Positions 1 through 7,591 of a DNA stretch of 22,394 nt are shown one piece after another. The stretch lies in NCBI GenBank assembly GCA_045614925.1, contig JAZLDV010000057.1, forward strand, positions 1 through 22,394, read 5' to 3'. Each line of letters starts with the position of its first letter. The first letter of the stretch is position 1. The notes under the pieces were generated by a model. That model was given only the letters and a program-made list of their open reading frames with translations, did no database searches and was not told the origin of the DNA. The position numbers and the translations under genes are program-made. This stretch comes from JAZLDV01 sp045614925 (GTDB lineage: Bacteria > Bacillota_I > Bacilli_A > Erysipelotrichales > Coprobacillaceae).

Positions 1-1
1 A

Positions 2-814
2 GATTTAGGATTGAATTATGATGAAGTAAAAACTAAAGGGATTTTAATTAATGATATTACATATTGGGATGAAGAAAACAAAAAACAAGTAATTACAAAG
101 CGATATAGCTATAAAGTTGGTGAATCAGTCAATATTGAACATAAAGTTGATGATTTAACAAAAAATTTATCAATTGAAGTTGCAGCAATTTCAACAAAGA
201 GACCTTATGGATTAGAGAATAATTATAATCATGGAGGATATTTAATTCTAAATAAAGATTATCAAAAGAATATATCATTTTCTCCTTCTAAATTAATGTA
301 TGATTCTGCAAATCCTGAAGAACTTGTAAAGAAAATTGAATTGAGTGAATTAGGGTTAACAGTTATTAACATTGATGCAAATGTTAAAGGAGAAAAAGCT
401 ATGTTAATAGTAATCAGCATTTTCTTATATGGTTTTATAGCTGTTATAACATTAATTGGTGTAACAAATATTTTTAACACGATTACATCAAATATGGAAT
501 TAAGACAAAAGGAATTCGCAATGCTAAAAAGTGTCGGTATGACAAAAAAAGAGTTCAATCGTATGATCAATTTAGAAACAATCTTCTATTGTTCAAAATC
601 ATTGTTCTATGGAATAGCTTTAGGTTTATTAGGCTCATCTGCAATTCATATGGCATTTAATAAAGATATCCAAATGAATTATGAAGTACCTTTAAATCCT
701 ATACTGATAAGTATATTATTTGTATTTGTTATTGTATTCATTATTATGAAATACTCAATTAATAAAATTAATAAGCAAAATATAATCGAAACAATTCGTA
801 ATGAAAATATTTAA
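2..814 (+). CDS. FtsX-type ABC transporter permease, C-terminal part (5' end outside window)
   Basis: The reading frame is open to the window edge, so the first visible TTG is not a real start and the N-terminal part of the protein is missing. The visible part begins with about 120 hydrophilic residues, likely the extracytoplasmic domain. A membrane segment follows near residues 130-155, then a cytoplasmic stretch with the FtsX/MacB signature around MELRQKEFAMLKSVGMTKKE, and two more membrane segments before a short basic tail. This is the usual C-terminal layout of FtsX-family permeases, which work with a separate ATPase (not visible here) in peptide export, antimicrobial-peptide resistance or cell-wall regulation. 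A two-component pair follows 64 bp downstream, an association common for peptide-sensing or detoxification ABC systems. The substrate cannot be read from the sequence. Confidence 0.85.
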   Translation, partial: DLGLNYDEVKTKGILINDITYWDEENKKQVITKRYSYKVGESVNIEHKVDDLTKNLSIEVAAISTKRPYGLENNYNHGGYLILNKDYQKNISFSPSKLMYDSANPEELVKKIELSELGLTVINIDANVKGEKAMLIVISIFLYGFIAVITLIGVTNIFNTITSNMELRQKEFAMLKSVGMTKKEFNRMINLETIFYCSKSLFYGIALGLLGSSAIHMAFNKDIQMNYEVPLNPILISILFVFVIVFIIMKYSINKINKQNIIETIRNENI

Positions 815-820
815 AATAAT

Positions 821-847
821 GGGGATATAAAATTATATCCCCAATTT
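821..847 (+). terminator. Hairpin between permease and response regulator, possible weak terminator or attenuator
   Basis: A perfect 10-bp inverted repeat (GGGGATATAA / TTATATCCCC, two-base centre) lies just after the permease stop codon. It is followed by AATTT rather than a strong T run. It may be a weak terminator, a processing site or an operator, since an extended -10 element follows immediately. Confidence 0.45.
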
Positions 848-848
848 A

Positions 849-857
849 TGATATAAT
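849..857 (+). promoter_or_regulatory. Extended -10 promoter for the two-component pair
   Basis: TG-A-TATAAT is a perfect extended -10 element 21 bp before the response regulator start. No good -35 is seen because the upstream hairpin occupies that position. If used, the start site would fall close to the ribosome binding site (AGAAAGGG, about 863-870). Confidence 0.4.
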
Positions 858-878
858 AAGTTAGAAAGGGATGATCAT

Positions 879-1532
879 ATGGATATATTATTAGTTGAAG
901 ATAATGAAAGTATAATTAATGGTTTAGCTTATGCTTTTCAAAAACAAAATTATCAATTGATATCAAAAACAACATTCTTTGCATCACTTGAATATTTATA
1001 TGAATTTACTCCTGATTTAATTATTCTTGATGTAACATTGCCTGATGGAAATGGATTTGATTTGTTTAAGACGATTATAATTAAAAAAGAGATTCCAACT
1101 ATTTTCTTAACTGCAATTGATGATGAAAATGATATTGTGAATGCTTTAAATTTAGGTGCTGAAGATTATATGACAAAACCTTTCTCTACTAAAGAATTGA
1201 TTGCCAGAATGAATCGAGTCTTAATGAGAAAGAATAAAACGTCAATAAAAAAAGTAAAAGATATACAATTTGATTTAGATAAGATGATTGTATATAAAGA
1301 TAATAAAATAGTAGAATTATCAAGTTTAGAAATAAAGATACTTCATTTATTATTTATAAATATTGGTAAAGCAGTAAGAAGAAGTACTATTCTTGACTAC
1401 ATTTGGGAATGGACAGGAAATGATGTTGATGATCATACAATTACAGTATATATGAAAAGAATTCGTGAAAAACTAGATTCAGATATCATTGTGACAATTA
1501 AAGGAATAGGGTATAGGATTGATGAAGAATAA
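879..1532 (+). CDS. OmpR/PhoB-family response regulator
   Basis: This 217-residue protein has the classic two-domain build. The receiver domain (about 1-115) has an acidic pocket (VEDNES), the phosphoacceptor D51 in LIILDVTLPDGNG, a conserved Thr in LTAID and Lys in the TKPF segment. The C-terminal winged helix (about 125-217) has the expected SSLEIKILHLL start, the recognition-helix region TVYMKRIREKL and the closing TIKGIGYRI. It should bind DNA when phosphorylated by the kinase encoded immediately downstream, whose start overlaps the end of this gene. The ATG at 879 follows an AGAAAGGG ribosome binding site. The adjacent FtsX permease is the most likely target or signalling partner, by analogy with peptide-sensing modules. 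Confidence 0.95.
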   Translation: MDILLVEDNESIINGLAYAFQKQNYQLISKTTFFASLEYLYEFTPDLIILDVTLPDGNGFDLFKTIIIKKEIPTIFLTAIDDENDIVNALNLGAEDYMTKPFSTKELIARMNRVLMRKNKTSIKKVKDIQFDLDKMIVYKDNKIVELSSLEIKILHLLFINIGKAVRRSTILDYIWEWTGNDVDDHTITVYMKRIREKLDSDIIVTIKGIGYRIDEE

Positions 1533-2733
1533 AGAATATTATAAAAAATATATAGTTAAAAGTATTGTGCTTATAGTAATTTGTTCGATTTTATTCCTAT
1601 TTGCTCATAAAATTGAATTTAATCGTTATCAATATCATTTTAATGGAAAAATAGCTGCTTTGATTGAATTGATAGAATCAGATTACCCAGAATTAGATAA
1701 AAATGAAATTATTCAAATACTTAATAATGAAGAATCATATGATAACATATTAAAAGAATATGGATATGATATTAAAAGAGATTCTTTTATTTCAGTCAAT
1801 GATTCGATTTATCCAATTTATACTATTCTAGAATATTCAATTTTATTAATAACTTGCATATTGTTAATGGCAGTATATAATGCGTTTAATAGAAAAAGTA
1901 TTAAAGAAATTGAAGGGATAATCCAATGTATCGATGATATCAATCACAAAAACTATGATTTACATATTGAAGAGCTAAGTGAAGATCAACTATCTATATT
2001 AAAAAATGAAATATATAAGACGACTGTAATGTTAAAAGAACAGGCTGAGAATTCTTTAAAAGATAAAATGAGTGTTAAAAATTCTATTCAAGATATTTCT
2101 CATCAATTGAAAACACCATTAACTTCAATCAATATCATGTTAAATAATATTATTGATGATCCTGAAATGGATGAAAATACAAAGAATTATTTTTTAACTC
2201 AAATAAAAAAAGACTTAACAAATATCAATTTCTTAGTACAAAACATTTTGAAATTATCAAAGTTTGAATCAAATACGATTCAACTTATAAAAGATGAGGT
2301 ATCTCTAGTAGATATAGTAAACGCTTCAGTATCAAATGTATCTAGCTTGTGTGATTTAAAAGAAATTGATATAGAAATTGAAGATAGATGTAGTGAAAAA
2401 ATTAATTGTGATTTTAGATGGCAAATTGAAGCAATCACAAATATTCTAAAAAATGCTGTTGAATATTCTAAACAATCAGGAAAAGTAATCGTTAAATGTA
2501 CAGAGAATAATATCTATTCACAAATAGAAATTATTGATTTTGGAATAGGTGTGAATGAAAAAGATGTTGCTAACTTATTTAAAAGATTCTATAAAGGTAA
2601 AGATGCTTCAAAAGATAGTATTGGAATTGGGTTAGCTTTATCTAAAGCAATTATAGAAAATGATAATGGAAAAATAGTAGTTGATTCTATAGAAGGAAAG
2701 GGAACAACATTTACTATTAAATACTTTAGGTAA
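1522..2733 (+). CDS. Membrane sensor histidine kinase
   Basis: About 403 residues. A first membrane segment (about 11-29) and a second (about 102-122) flank an extracellular loop of about 75 residues. A linker/HAMP-like region leads to the dimerisation helix with phosphoacceptor H194 in DISHQLKTPLTS. The ATPase domain shows an N box (NILKNAVEYS), G1 (DFGIGV), F box (LFKRFYKG) and G2 (GIGLALSKAI). It is therefore a complete, probably active kinase. A TTG lies one codon earlier, but the ATG at 1522 is preferred; either way it overlaps the regulator stop by about 11-14 bases, giving translational coupling. The extracellular loop is longer than in Bce-type kinases, which have almost none, so this kinase may sense a ligand itself rather than through the permease. 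Confidence 0.93.
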   Translation: MKNKEYYKKYIVKSIVLIVICSILFLFAHKIEFNRYQYHFNGKIAALIELIESDYPELDKNEIIQILNNEESYDNILKEYGYDIKRDSFISVNDSIYPIYTILEYSILLITCILLMAVYNAFNRKSIKEIEGIIQCIDDINHKNYDLHIEELSEDQLSILKNEIYKTTVMLKEQAENSLKDKMSVKNSIQDISHQLKTPLTSINIMLNNIIDDPEMDENTKNYFLTQIKKDLTNINFLVQNILKLSKFESNTIQLIKDEVSLVDIVNASVSNVSSLCDLKEIDIEIEDRCSEKINCDFRWQIEAITNILKNAVEYSKQSGKVIVKCTENNIYSQIEIIDFGIGVNEKDVANLFKRFYKGKDASKDSIGIGLALSKAIIENDNGKIVVDSIEGKGTTFTIKYFR

Positions 2734-2762
2734 TTAACATATTAATGTAATGTAGATTGATT

Positions 2763-2788
2763 TTTGTCTAAGTGTAGTTTACGACAAA
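2763..2788. repeat. Inverted repeat downstream of the kinase gene
   Basis: TTTGTC at 2763-2768 and GACAAA at 2783-2788 are perfect inverted arms separated by 14 bases; the pairing extends three bases inward with a one-base bulge. It lies between the kinase stop and the terminator at 2822. Function unknown: an operator-like site or a transcript hairpin. Confidence 0.35.
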
Positions 2789-2821
2789 GATATAGTTTTG
2801 AGTGGGAATAATTTAAAAATG

Positions 2822-2850
2822 AAAGTATCACATTTATGTGATACTTTTTT
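2822..2850 (+). terminator. Intrinsic terminator of the permease/two-component operon
   Basis: AAAGTATCACA and TGTGATACTTT form an 11-bp stem with a very short loop, followed by a run of T. It is placed about 90 bp after the kinase stop. Confidence 0.85.
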
Positions 2851-2948
2851 ATTACGAAAAAAGAATAGATGTATTTTATATAATATTTTATATTAATCAT
2901 AAAAAAATAAATAAAATATAGATAAAATATAAAAATAAGTATATTTTT

Positions 2949-2966
2949 TATAATGTCAAGACTTGA
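2949..2966 (+). promoter_or_regulatory. Candidate -10 with adjacent palindrome before the carboxypeptidase
   Basis: TATAAT (2949-2954) is followed directly by the perfect 11-bp palindrome TCAAGACTTGA (2956-2966), which would lie at the transcription start. The surrounding 2870-2950 is nearly pure A/T and I find no convincing -35. Promoter with a possible operator; tentative. Confidence 0.3.
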
Positions 2967-3000
2967 TTTTTATATTATTAAGAGTTACTCTTTATATATT

Positions 3001-3007
3001 GAGGGGG
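3001..3007 (+). promoter_or_regulatory. Ribosome binding site that fixes the carboxypeptidase start
   Basis: GAGGGGG sits 9 bases before the ATG at 3017. It makes 3017 the start rather than the TTG at 2963, which would add 18 hydrophobic residues. Confidence 0.8.
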
Positions 3008-3016
3008 AATTTTTAT

Positions 3017-4693
3017 ATGAAAACTACATTTAAATATGATCATTATTATAAATATGAAGAATTAAAAAATAATTTAGATTACTTTACAAATACATATCCA
3101 TCATTATGTAAAGTAGAGTCAATAGTGACTACGCAAAAGGGAAGAGAGGTTTTTGCAGTAACATTATCAAATGGGAATCCAGATGATAAACCAGCTTATT
3201 ATATAGATGGAAATACACATGCAGGTGAAGTCACAGGTTCTATGGCTGCAATGCATACAATAGATTATTTATTAACAAATTATGGAGAAGATAAACAAGT
3301 AACATCTATTTTAGATCGTTTTACTATTTATGTTATTCCTCGTATTTCTCCAGATGGAGCAGAAACATATCTGACAACACCATATACATTAAGATCTGTA
3401 GATAGACCATATCTTACTCAAACACAAGATAAAGGTGTATATCAAGAAGATATTGATAATAATGGTGTCATAGGATTAATGCGTTTTAAAGCACAGGATG
3501 GTGTATGGGTTGTGGATGAAACAAATCCAGTTGGTTTAAAAAAACGTACACCTGATATGATGGATGGAGAATTCTATCATGTTTATACTGAAGGTATGGT
3601 TGAAGGCATGATTGATCCTTTATATCCAGCTAAACCATTATGGGGATTAGATTTTAATAGAAACTATCCTTTTGGATGGTTTAGTGAAAATCGTCAGCCT
3701 GGAGCTGGTCCTTATCCACTAAGTAATCCTGAAAATAAAGCAGTTGTTGATTTTGTATTGGCTCATAAAAATATTGGGGGAGTTGCAACTCATCATACAA
3801 GTGGAGGGATTATCTTATATCCACCAGGAACTAGACCAGAAAACAAAGCACCTGCTAAAGATATGAAATTCTTTAAAGAAATTGGTGCAATGGCAACAGA
3901 AGAAATGGGATATGGTGTTATTAATATCTTTGATAGTTTCTTTGAAGATCAAAGTGAATATTCATCAGGAGCATTTGATGACTGGTGTTATCAGTCACAA
4001 GGAATTTTAGCTTATACAATTGAGTTATGGGATTTAGAAACAAGAGCAGGATGTAAACCAAGATGGCCTGCAGATCCTACTCCTAAAACAATGAAAGAGC
4101 AATTAGAAGATCTAGGAAAAGTCTATACATGGATTCAAAATAATTATCCAGATGCATTAATTCCTTGGACAAAATTCAATCATCCACAATTAGGAGAAAT
4201 TGAAATTGGAGGTATAGATATTAAATTTACATATCAGAATGCACCTTTTGATTATTTATTACAGGAAGTTGAAAAAACGACAAGATTTACATTAAGAATG
4301 GCATGTACACTTCCTCGTTTAGAAGTAACACATACAAAAGAAATGATTAAGGAAGATTTATATAAGATAGATGTAACAGTACATAATTTAGGATATTTAC
4401 CTACATATTTAACTGATTCATTGTTAGATTTACAAATAGATCATAGTATTACAGTTAAAATGTCAGGTGATATGACATTGATTCAAGGTAAAGCTGTAGA
4501 AGAGATTGATAAATTAGAAGGATATGGATGTATTCCTACAACACTAGGATTCTATGGAGATATTTCTACATTAGCCTATAATCCTTTAAAACACACATTA
4601 TCTTATATTGTTAAAGGGGAAGAAAATACTTCTATTGATTTTACTATATCTTCAGCAAAAACAGGACAACAATCTTATACAGTTAAATTATAA
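3017..4693 (+). CDS. M14-family zinc carboxypeptidase
   Basis: This 558-residue protein has the M14 metallocarboxypeptidase fold in residues about 1-390. Zinc ligands are H68 and E71 in NTHAGE and a His in GVATHHTSGG (259/260). The substrate carboxylate is expected to be held by N214-R215 in LDFNRNYPFGW, and the catalytic Glu is E336 in YTIELWDLE. Residues about 400-558 look like an additional all-beta domain. The family removes C-terminal residues from peptides. No signal peptide is present when the start is set by the strong ribosome binding site, so it probably acts in the cytoplasm on imported or internal peptides. That location is somewhat unusual, since many M14 enzymes are secreted. 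It stands alone, with a terminator built on its stop codon. Confidence 0.93.
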   Translation: MKTTFKYDHYYKYEELKNNLDYFTNTYPSLCKVESIVTTQKGREVFAVTLSNGNPDDKPAYYIDGNTHAGEVTGSMAAMHTIDYLLTNYGEDKQVTSILDRFTIYVIPRISPDGAETYLTTPYTLRSVDRPYLTQTQDKGVYQEDIDNNGVIGLMRFKAQDGVWVVDETNPVGLKKRTPDMMDGEFYHVYTEGMVEGMIDPLYPAKPLWGLDFNRNYPFGWFSENRQPGAGPYPLSNPENKAVVDFVLAHKNIGGVATHHTSGGIILYPPGTRPENKAPAKDMKFFKEIGAMATEEMGYGVINIFDSFFEDQSEYSSGAFDDWCYQSQGILAYTIELWDLETRAGCKPRWPADPTPKTMKEQLEDLGKVYTWIQNNYPDALIPWTKFNHPQLGEIEIGGIDIKFTYQNAPFDYLLQEVEKTTRFTLRMACTLPRLEVTHTKEMIKEDLYKIDVTVHNLGYLPTYLTDSLLDLQIDHSITVKMSGDMTLIQGKAVEEIDKLEGYGCIPTTLGFYGDISTLAYNPLKHTLSYIVKGEENTSIDFTISSAKTGQQSYTVKL

Positions 4694-4720
4694 AACGATG
4701 TTTTTACATCGTTTTATAAT
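4691..4720 (+). terminator. Intrinsic terminator of the carboxypeptidase gene
   Basis: The stem TAAAACGATG(T) / (A)CATCGTTTTA is followed by TAATTTT. The stop codon is the first base triplet of the stem. Confidence 0.8.
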
Positions 4721-4757
4721 TTTGGGCGATAAAAAAGAAAATGATTTTTTTAAGTTT

Positions 4758-4766
4758 TGTTATAAT
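4758..4766 (+). promoter_or_regulatory. Extended -10 promoter
   Basis: TG-T-TATAAT is a perfect extended -10 element 21 bp before the start at 4787. No clear -35 is seen. Confidence 0.45.
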
Positions 4767-4786
4767 GATTCAAAGGAGGAGATAGT

Positions 4787-5149
4787 ATGTATATTTGTTA
4801 TAGTAATATAGAAAAAAGAATAATTCATATTCCAAGTCATGTCACTTGGACATTAGAATGTAGACCATTTGATGATGAAGGAAATGAAGATGGAAATATG
4901 TATCTGATTTTAGAAGGAAAAGAATATGTTATTCGTGATCCTGAATACTGGTGTATAGGGAGAAAGCTTCCGTATCATATTGTAGTGTATTTTTATGAAG
5001 ATATGTTAAATGTTATTATGGAGGAGTTAGCCAATAATCCACATGTTATTAATATCGATAAAATAGAAAATGATATGATTGAAAATAAATATAAGAAGAA
5101 ATGGCTAGATAATGGATATATTGAAATTGATGATAATGGAAATTGGTAA
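4787..5149 (+). CDS. Hypothetical protein, 120 aa
   Basis: I do not recognise this protein. It starts at an ATG 6 bases after a near-perfect ribosome binding site (AAAGGAGG, 4773-4780), which together with the extended -10 promoter supports real expression. It is a soluble, acidic protein without a signal peptide or membrane segment. It is rich in aromatic residues (many Tyr and Trp), with an N-terminal half predicted mostly beta and a helical stretch around MLNVIMEELANN (residues about 73-84). No Cys pairs or obvious catalytic motif are seen. It sits between the carboxypeptidase and the broken superoxide-reductase-like gene, with its own promoter signals, so there is no strong functional hint from context. 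Confidence 0.75.
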   Translation: MYICYSNIEKRIIHIPSHVTWTLECRPFDDEGNEDGNMYLILEGKEYVIRDPEYWCIGRKLPYHIVVYFYEDMLNVIMEELANNPHVINIDKIENDMIENKYKKKWLDNGYIEIDDNGNW

Positions 5150-5189
5150 CTTGGTGATTCTACTATTCGTAGATGGAAATTGTATACTT

Positions 5190-5211
5190 TTTTAGATATG
5201 ATAATCTAAAA
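5190..5211. promoter_or_regulatory. Perfect inverted repeat over the likely promoter of the superoxide-reductase-like gene
   Basis: TTTTAGAT (5190-5197) and ATCTAAAA (5204-5211) are perfect inverted arms around ATGATA. A -10-like TATGAT/GATAAT lies inside the repeat, and the AAGGGG ribosome binding site (5210-5215) follows directly. This is the expected place for a repressor operator or a translation-blocking hairpin. It loosely recalls AT-rich Fur/PerR-type boxes but does not match them cleanly. Confidence 0.45.
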
Positions 5212-5221
5212 GGGGTGCATA

Positions 5222-5583
5222 ATGATACATTCAATGTTTTACATATGTCCTGTATGTGGGAATATTATTCACACAATAAAAGCTGCCTCTATTTGCAGTC
5301 ATAGAGAACTGCTTTCACCTTCTACTTTAAAAGAAGAAGACGAAGGACATAATTTATCTGTTAAAAAAATAGAAGATGAATATTATGTAACTTTGAAACA
5401 TCCAATGGATAAAACACATTATATTTCATTTATAGCTGCATTGTCTTATGATCGTATAACGATATTTAACTTTATCCTGAATCTGATGTAAAAGTAAGAT
5501 TTAAAATTCCTGGGGTAAAAAACATTATTTATTGTTGTCATAAAGATGGTTTGTTTTATAAATTAATAAAGAAAGATAAATAG
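5222..5583 (+). pseudogene. Frameshifted desulfoferrodoxin/superoxide-reductase-like gene
   Basis: Frame 1 runs from the ATG at 5222 (ribosome binding site AAGGGG) and stops after 89 codons. The remaining 37 codons (5470-5583) lie in another frame and continue the family: LYPESDVKVRF, then YCCHKDGLF and a stop. A single missing A at about 5468-5469 (AAA read as AA) would join both parts into a protein of about 120 residues. Family features are the N-terminal FYICPVCGN (C9, C12) and the iron-site segment HPMDKTHYI (H60, H66, with the six-residue spacing known from superoxide reductases), plus H43. Two family positions also differ: the usual CC pair reads CS (C25), and the last C-x2-H motif reads C-x2-D. 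The gene is broken in this sequence, or the base is a sequencing error. Confidence 0.8.
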
Positions 5584-5591
5584 GAGAGTAT

Positions 5592-6095
5592 ATGGAACGA
5601 TGGGATTTGTATTATAAAGATGAGACTTTATCAGATATCTTACATAAAAGAGGGGATCCTATTCCTGAAGGATTATATCATTTAGTTGTTGGAATCTTAG
5701 TGAGACATAGTGATGGGGATTATCTTTTGATGAAAAGAGATGAACATAAAGTCAATCATGGAGGATATTATGAAGCAACAGCAGGTGGCTGTGCATTAAC
5801 TGGTGAAGATAAATTTGCATGTGCAAAAAGAGAATTATTTGAAGAAACAGGTATTTCTTCAGATAATTTTATTGAAATTGATAAACGTATGACACATGAT
5901 GCAATATTATATTATTTTGTCACTATCACAGATTGTGATAAATCTTCAATTGTATTACAAAGTGGAGAAACATCATCTTATAAATGGATAAGTGAAGAAG
6001 AGTTTATTGAATTTGTCAATTCTGATCAGATGATTGATGGACAAAAAAAGAGATGTTATCAATATTTTGTAGAAAAAGGGTATATAAAAGAATAG
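5592..6095 (+). CDS. Nudix hydrolase (isopentenyl-diphosphate-isomerase-like subgroup)
   Basis: This 167-residue protein contains an intact Nudix box, G66-x5-E72-x7-R80-E81-L-x-E84-E85-x-G87-I88, so divalent-metal hydrolysis of a nucleoside diphosphate-X substrate is expected. The N-terminal pattern MERWDLYYKD then RGDPIPEGLYHLVV matches the YfcD/IDI-like Nudix subgroup, whose substrates are mostly unassigned. Its ribosome binding site (AGGAGA) overlaps the stop codon of the preceding broken gene (TAGGAGAG at 5581), so the two were probably co-translated in one operon. The gene ends in a bidirectional terminator. Residues H30, H52 and H56 are present near the box, but I cannot assign the substrate. 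Confidence 0.92.
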   Translation: MERWDLYYKDETLSDILHKRGDPIPEGLYHLVVGILVRHSDGDYLLMKRDEHKVNHGGYYEATAGGCALTGEDKFACAKRELFEETGISSDNFIEIDKRMTHDAILYYFVTITDCDKSSIVLQSGETSSYKWISEEEFIEFVNSDQMIDGQKKRCYQYFVEKGYIKE

Positions 6096-6120
6096 TGAAA
6101 TCACTATTCTTTTATATTTT
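6086..6120. terminator. Bidirectional terminator between the Nudix gene and the minus-strand gene
   Basis: AAAAGAATAGTGA and TCACTATTCTTTT form a 13-bp stem with an AA centre. A-rich and T-rich flanks suit both strands. Each arm contains the stop codon of one of the two convergent genes (TAG at 6093-6095; TAA complement at 6112-6114). Confidence 0.85.
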
Positions 6121-6828
6121 TATAAGCATTTTAATTAATCCTAGTTTTTCAAATAATAACTGATTAGGATATAAAAGTATCGGAGCATAAGAACCAATAA
6201 CAGACACTTCTAAACCTAAACGATTACAGATCTGTTTAGCTCTATAGACATGATAGTTACTAGAAATTAAAACAATTTTAGAATTTAATGTCACATATTC
6301 AAAACTATTTTTTATATTTTCAATTGTATCAGTAGACTGATCTTCTTTAAATAATCTTTCTTCTTCAATACCTAATGAAACAAGATAATCATACATCACA
6401 TCTGCCTCAGATACACTATTACTTCCTGTAATCCCACCACATAATACAAACTTGCACTCTTTATTTGATTTTGCATATTTATAAGCTTTATCTAAACGAT
6501 ATTTTAGTGTATCACTCATTTTATTTTCACTTAACTGATATCCAAGTACCAAAACATAATCAGCATTTTTTGTATTGCCATCTAATCCTAATACCATAAT
6601 ACAACCAGAAAATACAGATTGTACTATTAATGATGTCACAAGTATCAAACTGAAAACAAAATGTTTCTTATAACCAAGAAAAACAAATAAAATTTCAATC
6701 ATTAATGTAAATAACCATATAACTCCACTTACAGGAGCTACACATAACATATAAATTGCATAGAAAGTATGGAATAAAAGATAAAAAATTAATATTGAAA
6801 ATAAGATAAAAGCGAAATTCTTTTTCAT
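6112..6828 (-). CDS. YdcF/SanA-type (DUF218) membrane protein
   Basis: A 238-residue protein with three N-terminal membrane segments (about 4-31, 36-52, 57-79) followed by a DUF218 domain. The domain shows its usual blocks: YVLVLGYQL, the RLDKA helix, FVLCGG, SEADVM, STDTIENI and ISSNYHVYRA. Family members (YdcF, SanA, ElyC) are linked to envelope integrity and vancomycin or peptidoglycan phenotypes, but the biochemical activity is not well defined. The start at 6828 is supported by AGGTGGTGAT just upstream on the minus strand; a TATAAT lies at 6853-6848. It follows purC in the same direction but is separated by a terminator, so it may be transcribed mainly from its own promoter. Confidence 0.88.
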   Translation of the reverse strand: MKKNFAFILFSILIFYLLFHTFYAIYMLCVAPVSGVIWLFTLMIEILFVFLGYKKHFVFSLILVTSLIVQSVFSGCIMVLGLDGNTKNADYVLVLGYQLSENKMSDTLKYRLDKAYKYAKSNKECKFVLCGGITGSNSVSEADVMYDYLVSLGIEEERLFKEDQSTDTIENIKNSFEYVTLNSKIVLISSNYHVYRAKQICNRLGLEVSVIGSYAPILLYPNQLLFEKLGLIKMLIKI

Positions 6829-6855
6829 AATATCACCACCTATATTTATTATAGA

Positions 6856-6886
6856 TAAAAAAAAGAAAAACCAAAAGGTTTTTCTT
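6856..6886 (-). terminator. Intrinsic terminator of purC
   Basis: On the minus strand, AAGAAAAACC-TTTT-GGTTTTTCTT is followed by a run of T. The stem begins inside the purC stop codon. Confidence 0.88.
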
Positions 6887-7568
6887 ATCTGTTATTAATT
6901 AATTTTGTTAATTCAACTGGATCAACAATAGTTCCATCTTTATAAACACGCATGTTACCAGAAGCGATTTCATCGATTAAGATAACTTCATCATTGTTGT
7001 AACCAAATTCGAATTTAATATCCCATAAATCTAAACCAATAGATTTTAAATCATCAGCAACGATTTGAGTAATTTTTAATGTTTGTTCTTTCATGCTTGC
7101 GAACATTTCTTCACTCATAACACCTAAAGCAGCTAAACCTTCAGAAGTTACTAATGGATCACCTTTATCATCATTTTTGAATGTACATTCAACATATCCA
7201 CCATTTAAAACAGTACCATCTTGAATATATTCACCATAACGACGAATGAAACTTCCTGTAGCAACTAAACGACAAATAACTTCTAAACCATGTCCAAATA
7301 CAGTTGCTGGTAATACTTCCATAGTTGCATTTTCAATATCAGCACCAACATAGTGAGTTTTAATTCCAGCTTCTTTTAATAATTCAAAGTAATAAACTGA
7401 AGTTTCTAAGTTAGCTTTACCGATACCATCAATAGTTAAACCAACTGTATTTTCACCTGGATCAAAAACACCATCTTTACCAGTACAGTCATCTTTAAAT
7501 TTTAACATTACGTTTCCATTTTCTAATTTGTAAACATCTTTAGTTTTACCTGTATAAATTTTTTCCAT
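6885..7568 (-). CDS. purC: Phosphoribosylaminoimidazole-succinocarboxamide synthase
   Basis: A 227-residue SAICAR synthetase, close to the usual length. It joins CAIR and aspartate with ATP in de novo purine synthesis. Recognisable blocks are the start EKIYTGKTKDVY, the nucleotide-binding FKDDCTGKDG region, the substrate loop VCRLVATGSFIRR-like segment (ICRLVATGSFIRRYGE), DIKFEFG and the C-terminal IDEIASGNMRVY. The start at 7568 follows AGGGG on the minus strand. The gene stands alone with no other pur gene next to it, and is preceded by a 170-nt leader containing a purine riboswitch, with a good sigma-A promoter upstream. This makes it a single-gene purine-controlled unit, separate from whatever pur operon exists elsewhere. 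Confidence 0.97.
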   Translation of the reverse strand: MEKIYTGKTKDVYKLENGNVMLKFKDDCTGKDGVFDPGENTVGLTIDGIGKANLETSVYYFELLKEAGIKTHYVGADIENATMEVLPATVFGHGLEVICRLVATGSFIRRYGEYIQDGTVLNGGYVECTFKNDDKGDPLVTSEGLAALGVMSEEMFASMKEQTLKITQIVADDLKSIGLDLWDIKFEFGYNNDEVILIDEIASGNMRVYKDGTIVDPVELTKLINNR

Positions 7569-7591
7569 GTCTTTACCCCTATTTCTTTTAT

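Noticed and set aside
262..570. Minus-strand reading frame of 102 codons opposite the permease
   Set aside because: Antisense to a clear FtsX-family protein, no ribosome binding site or family resemblance.
2963..3016. Upstream TTG start adding a hydrophobic N-terminus to the carboxypeptidase, which would make it a membrane-anchored or exported protein
   Set aside because: GAGGGGG is placed exactly for the ATG at 3017, and the extra 18 residues would overlap the candidate promoter.
4608..4811. A 67-codon plus-strand reading frame across the end of the carboxypeptidase gene
   Set aside because: It lies in another frame over the carboxypeptidase end and its terminator, and has no ribosome binding site.
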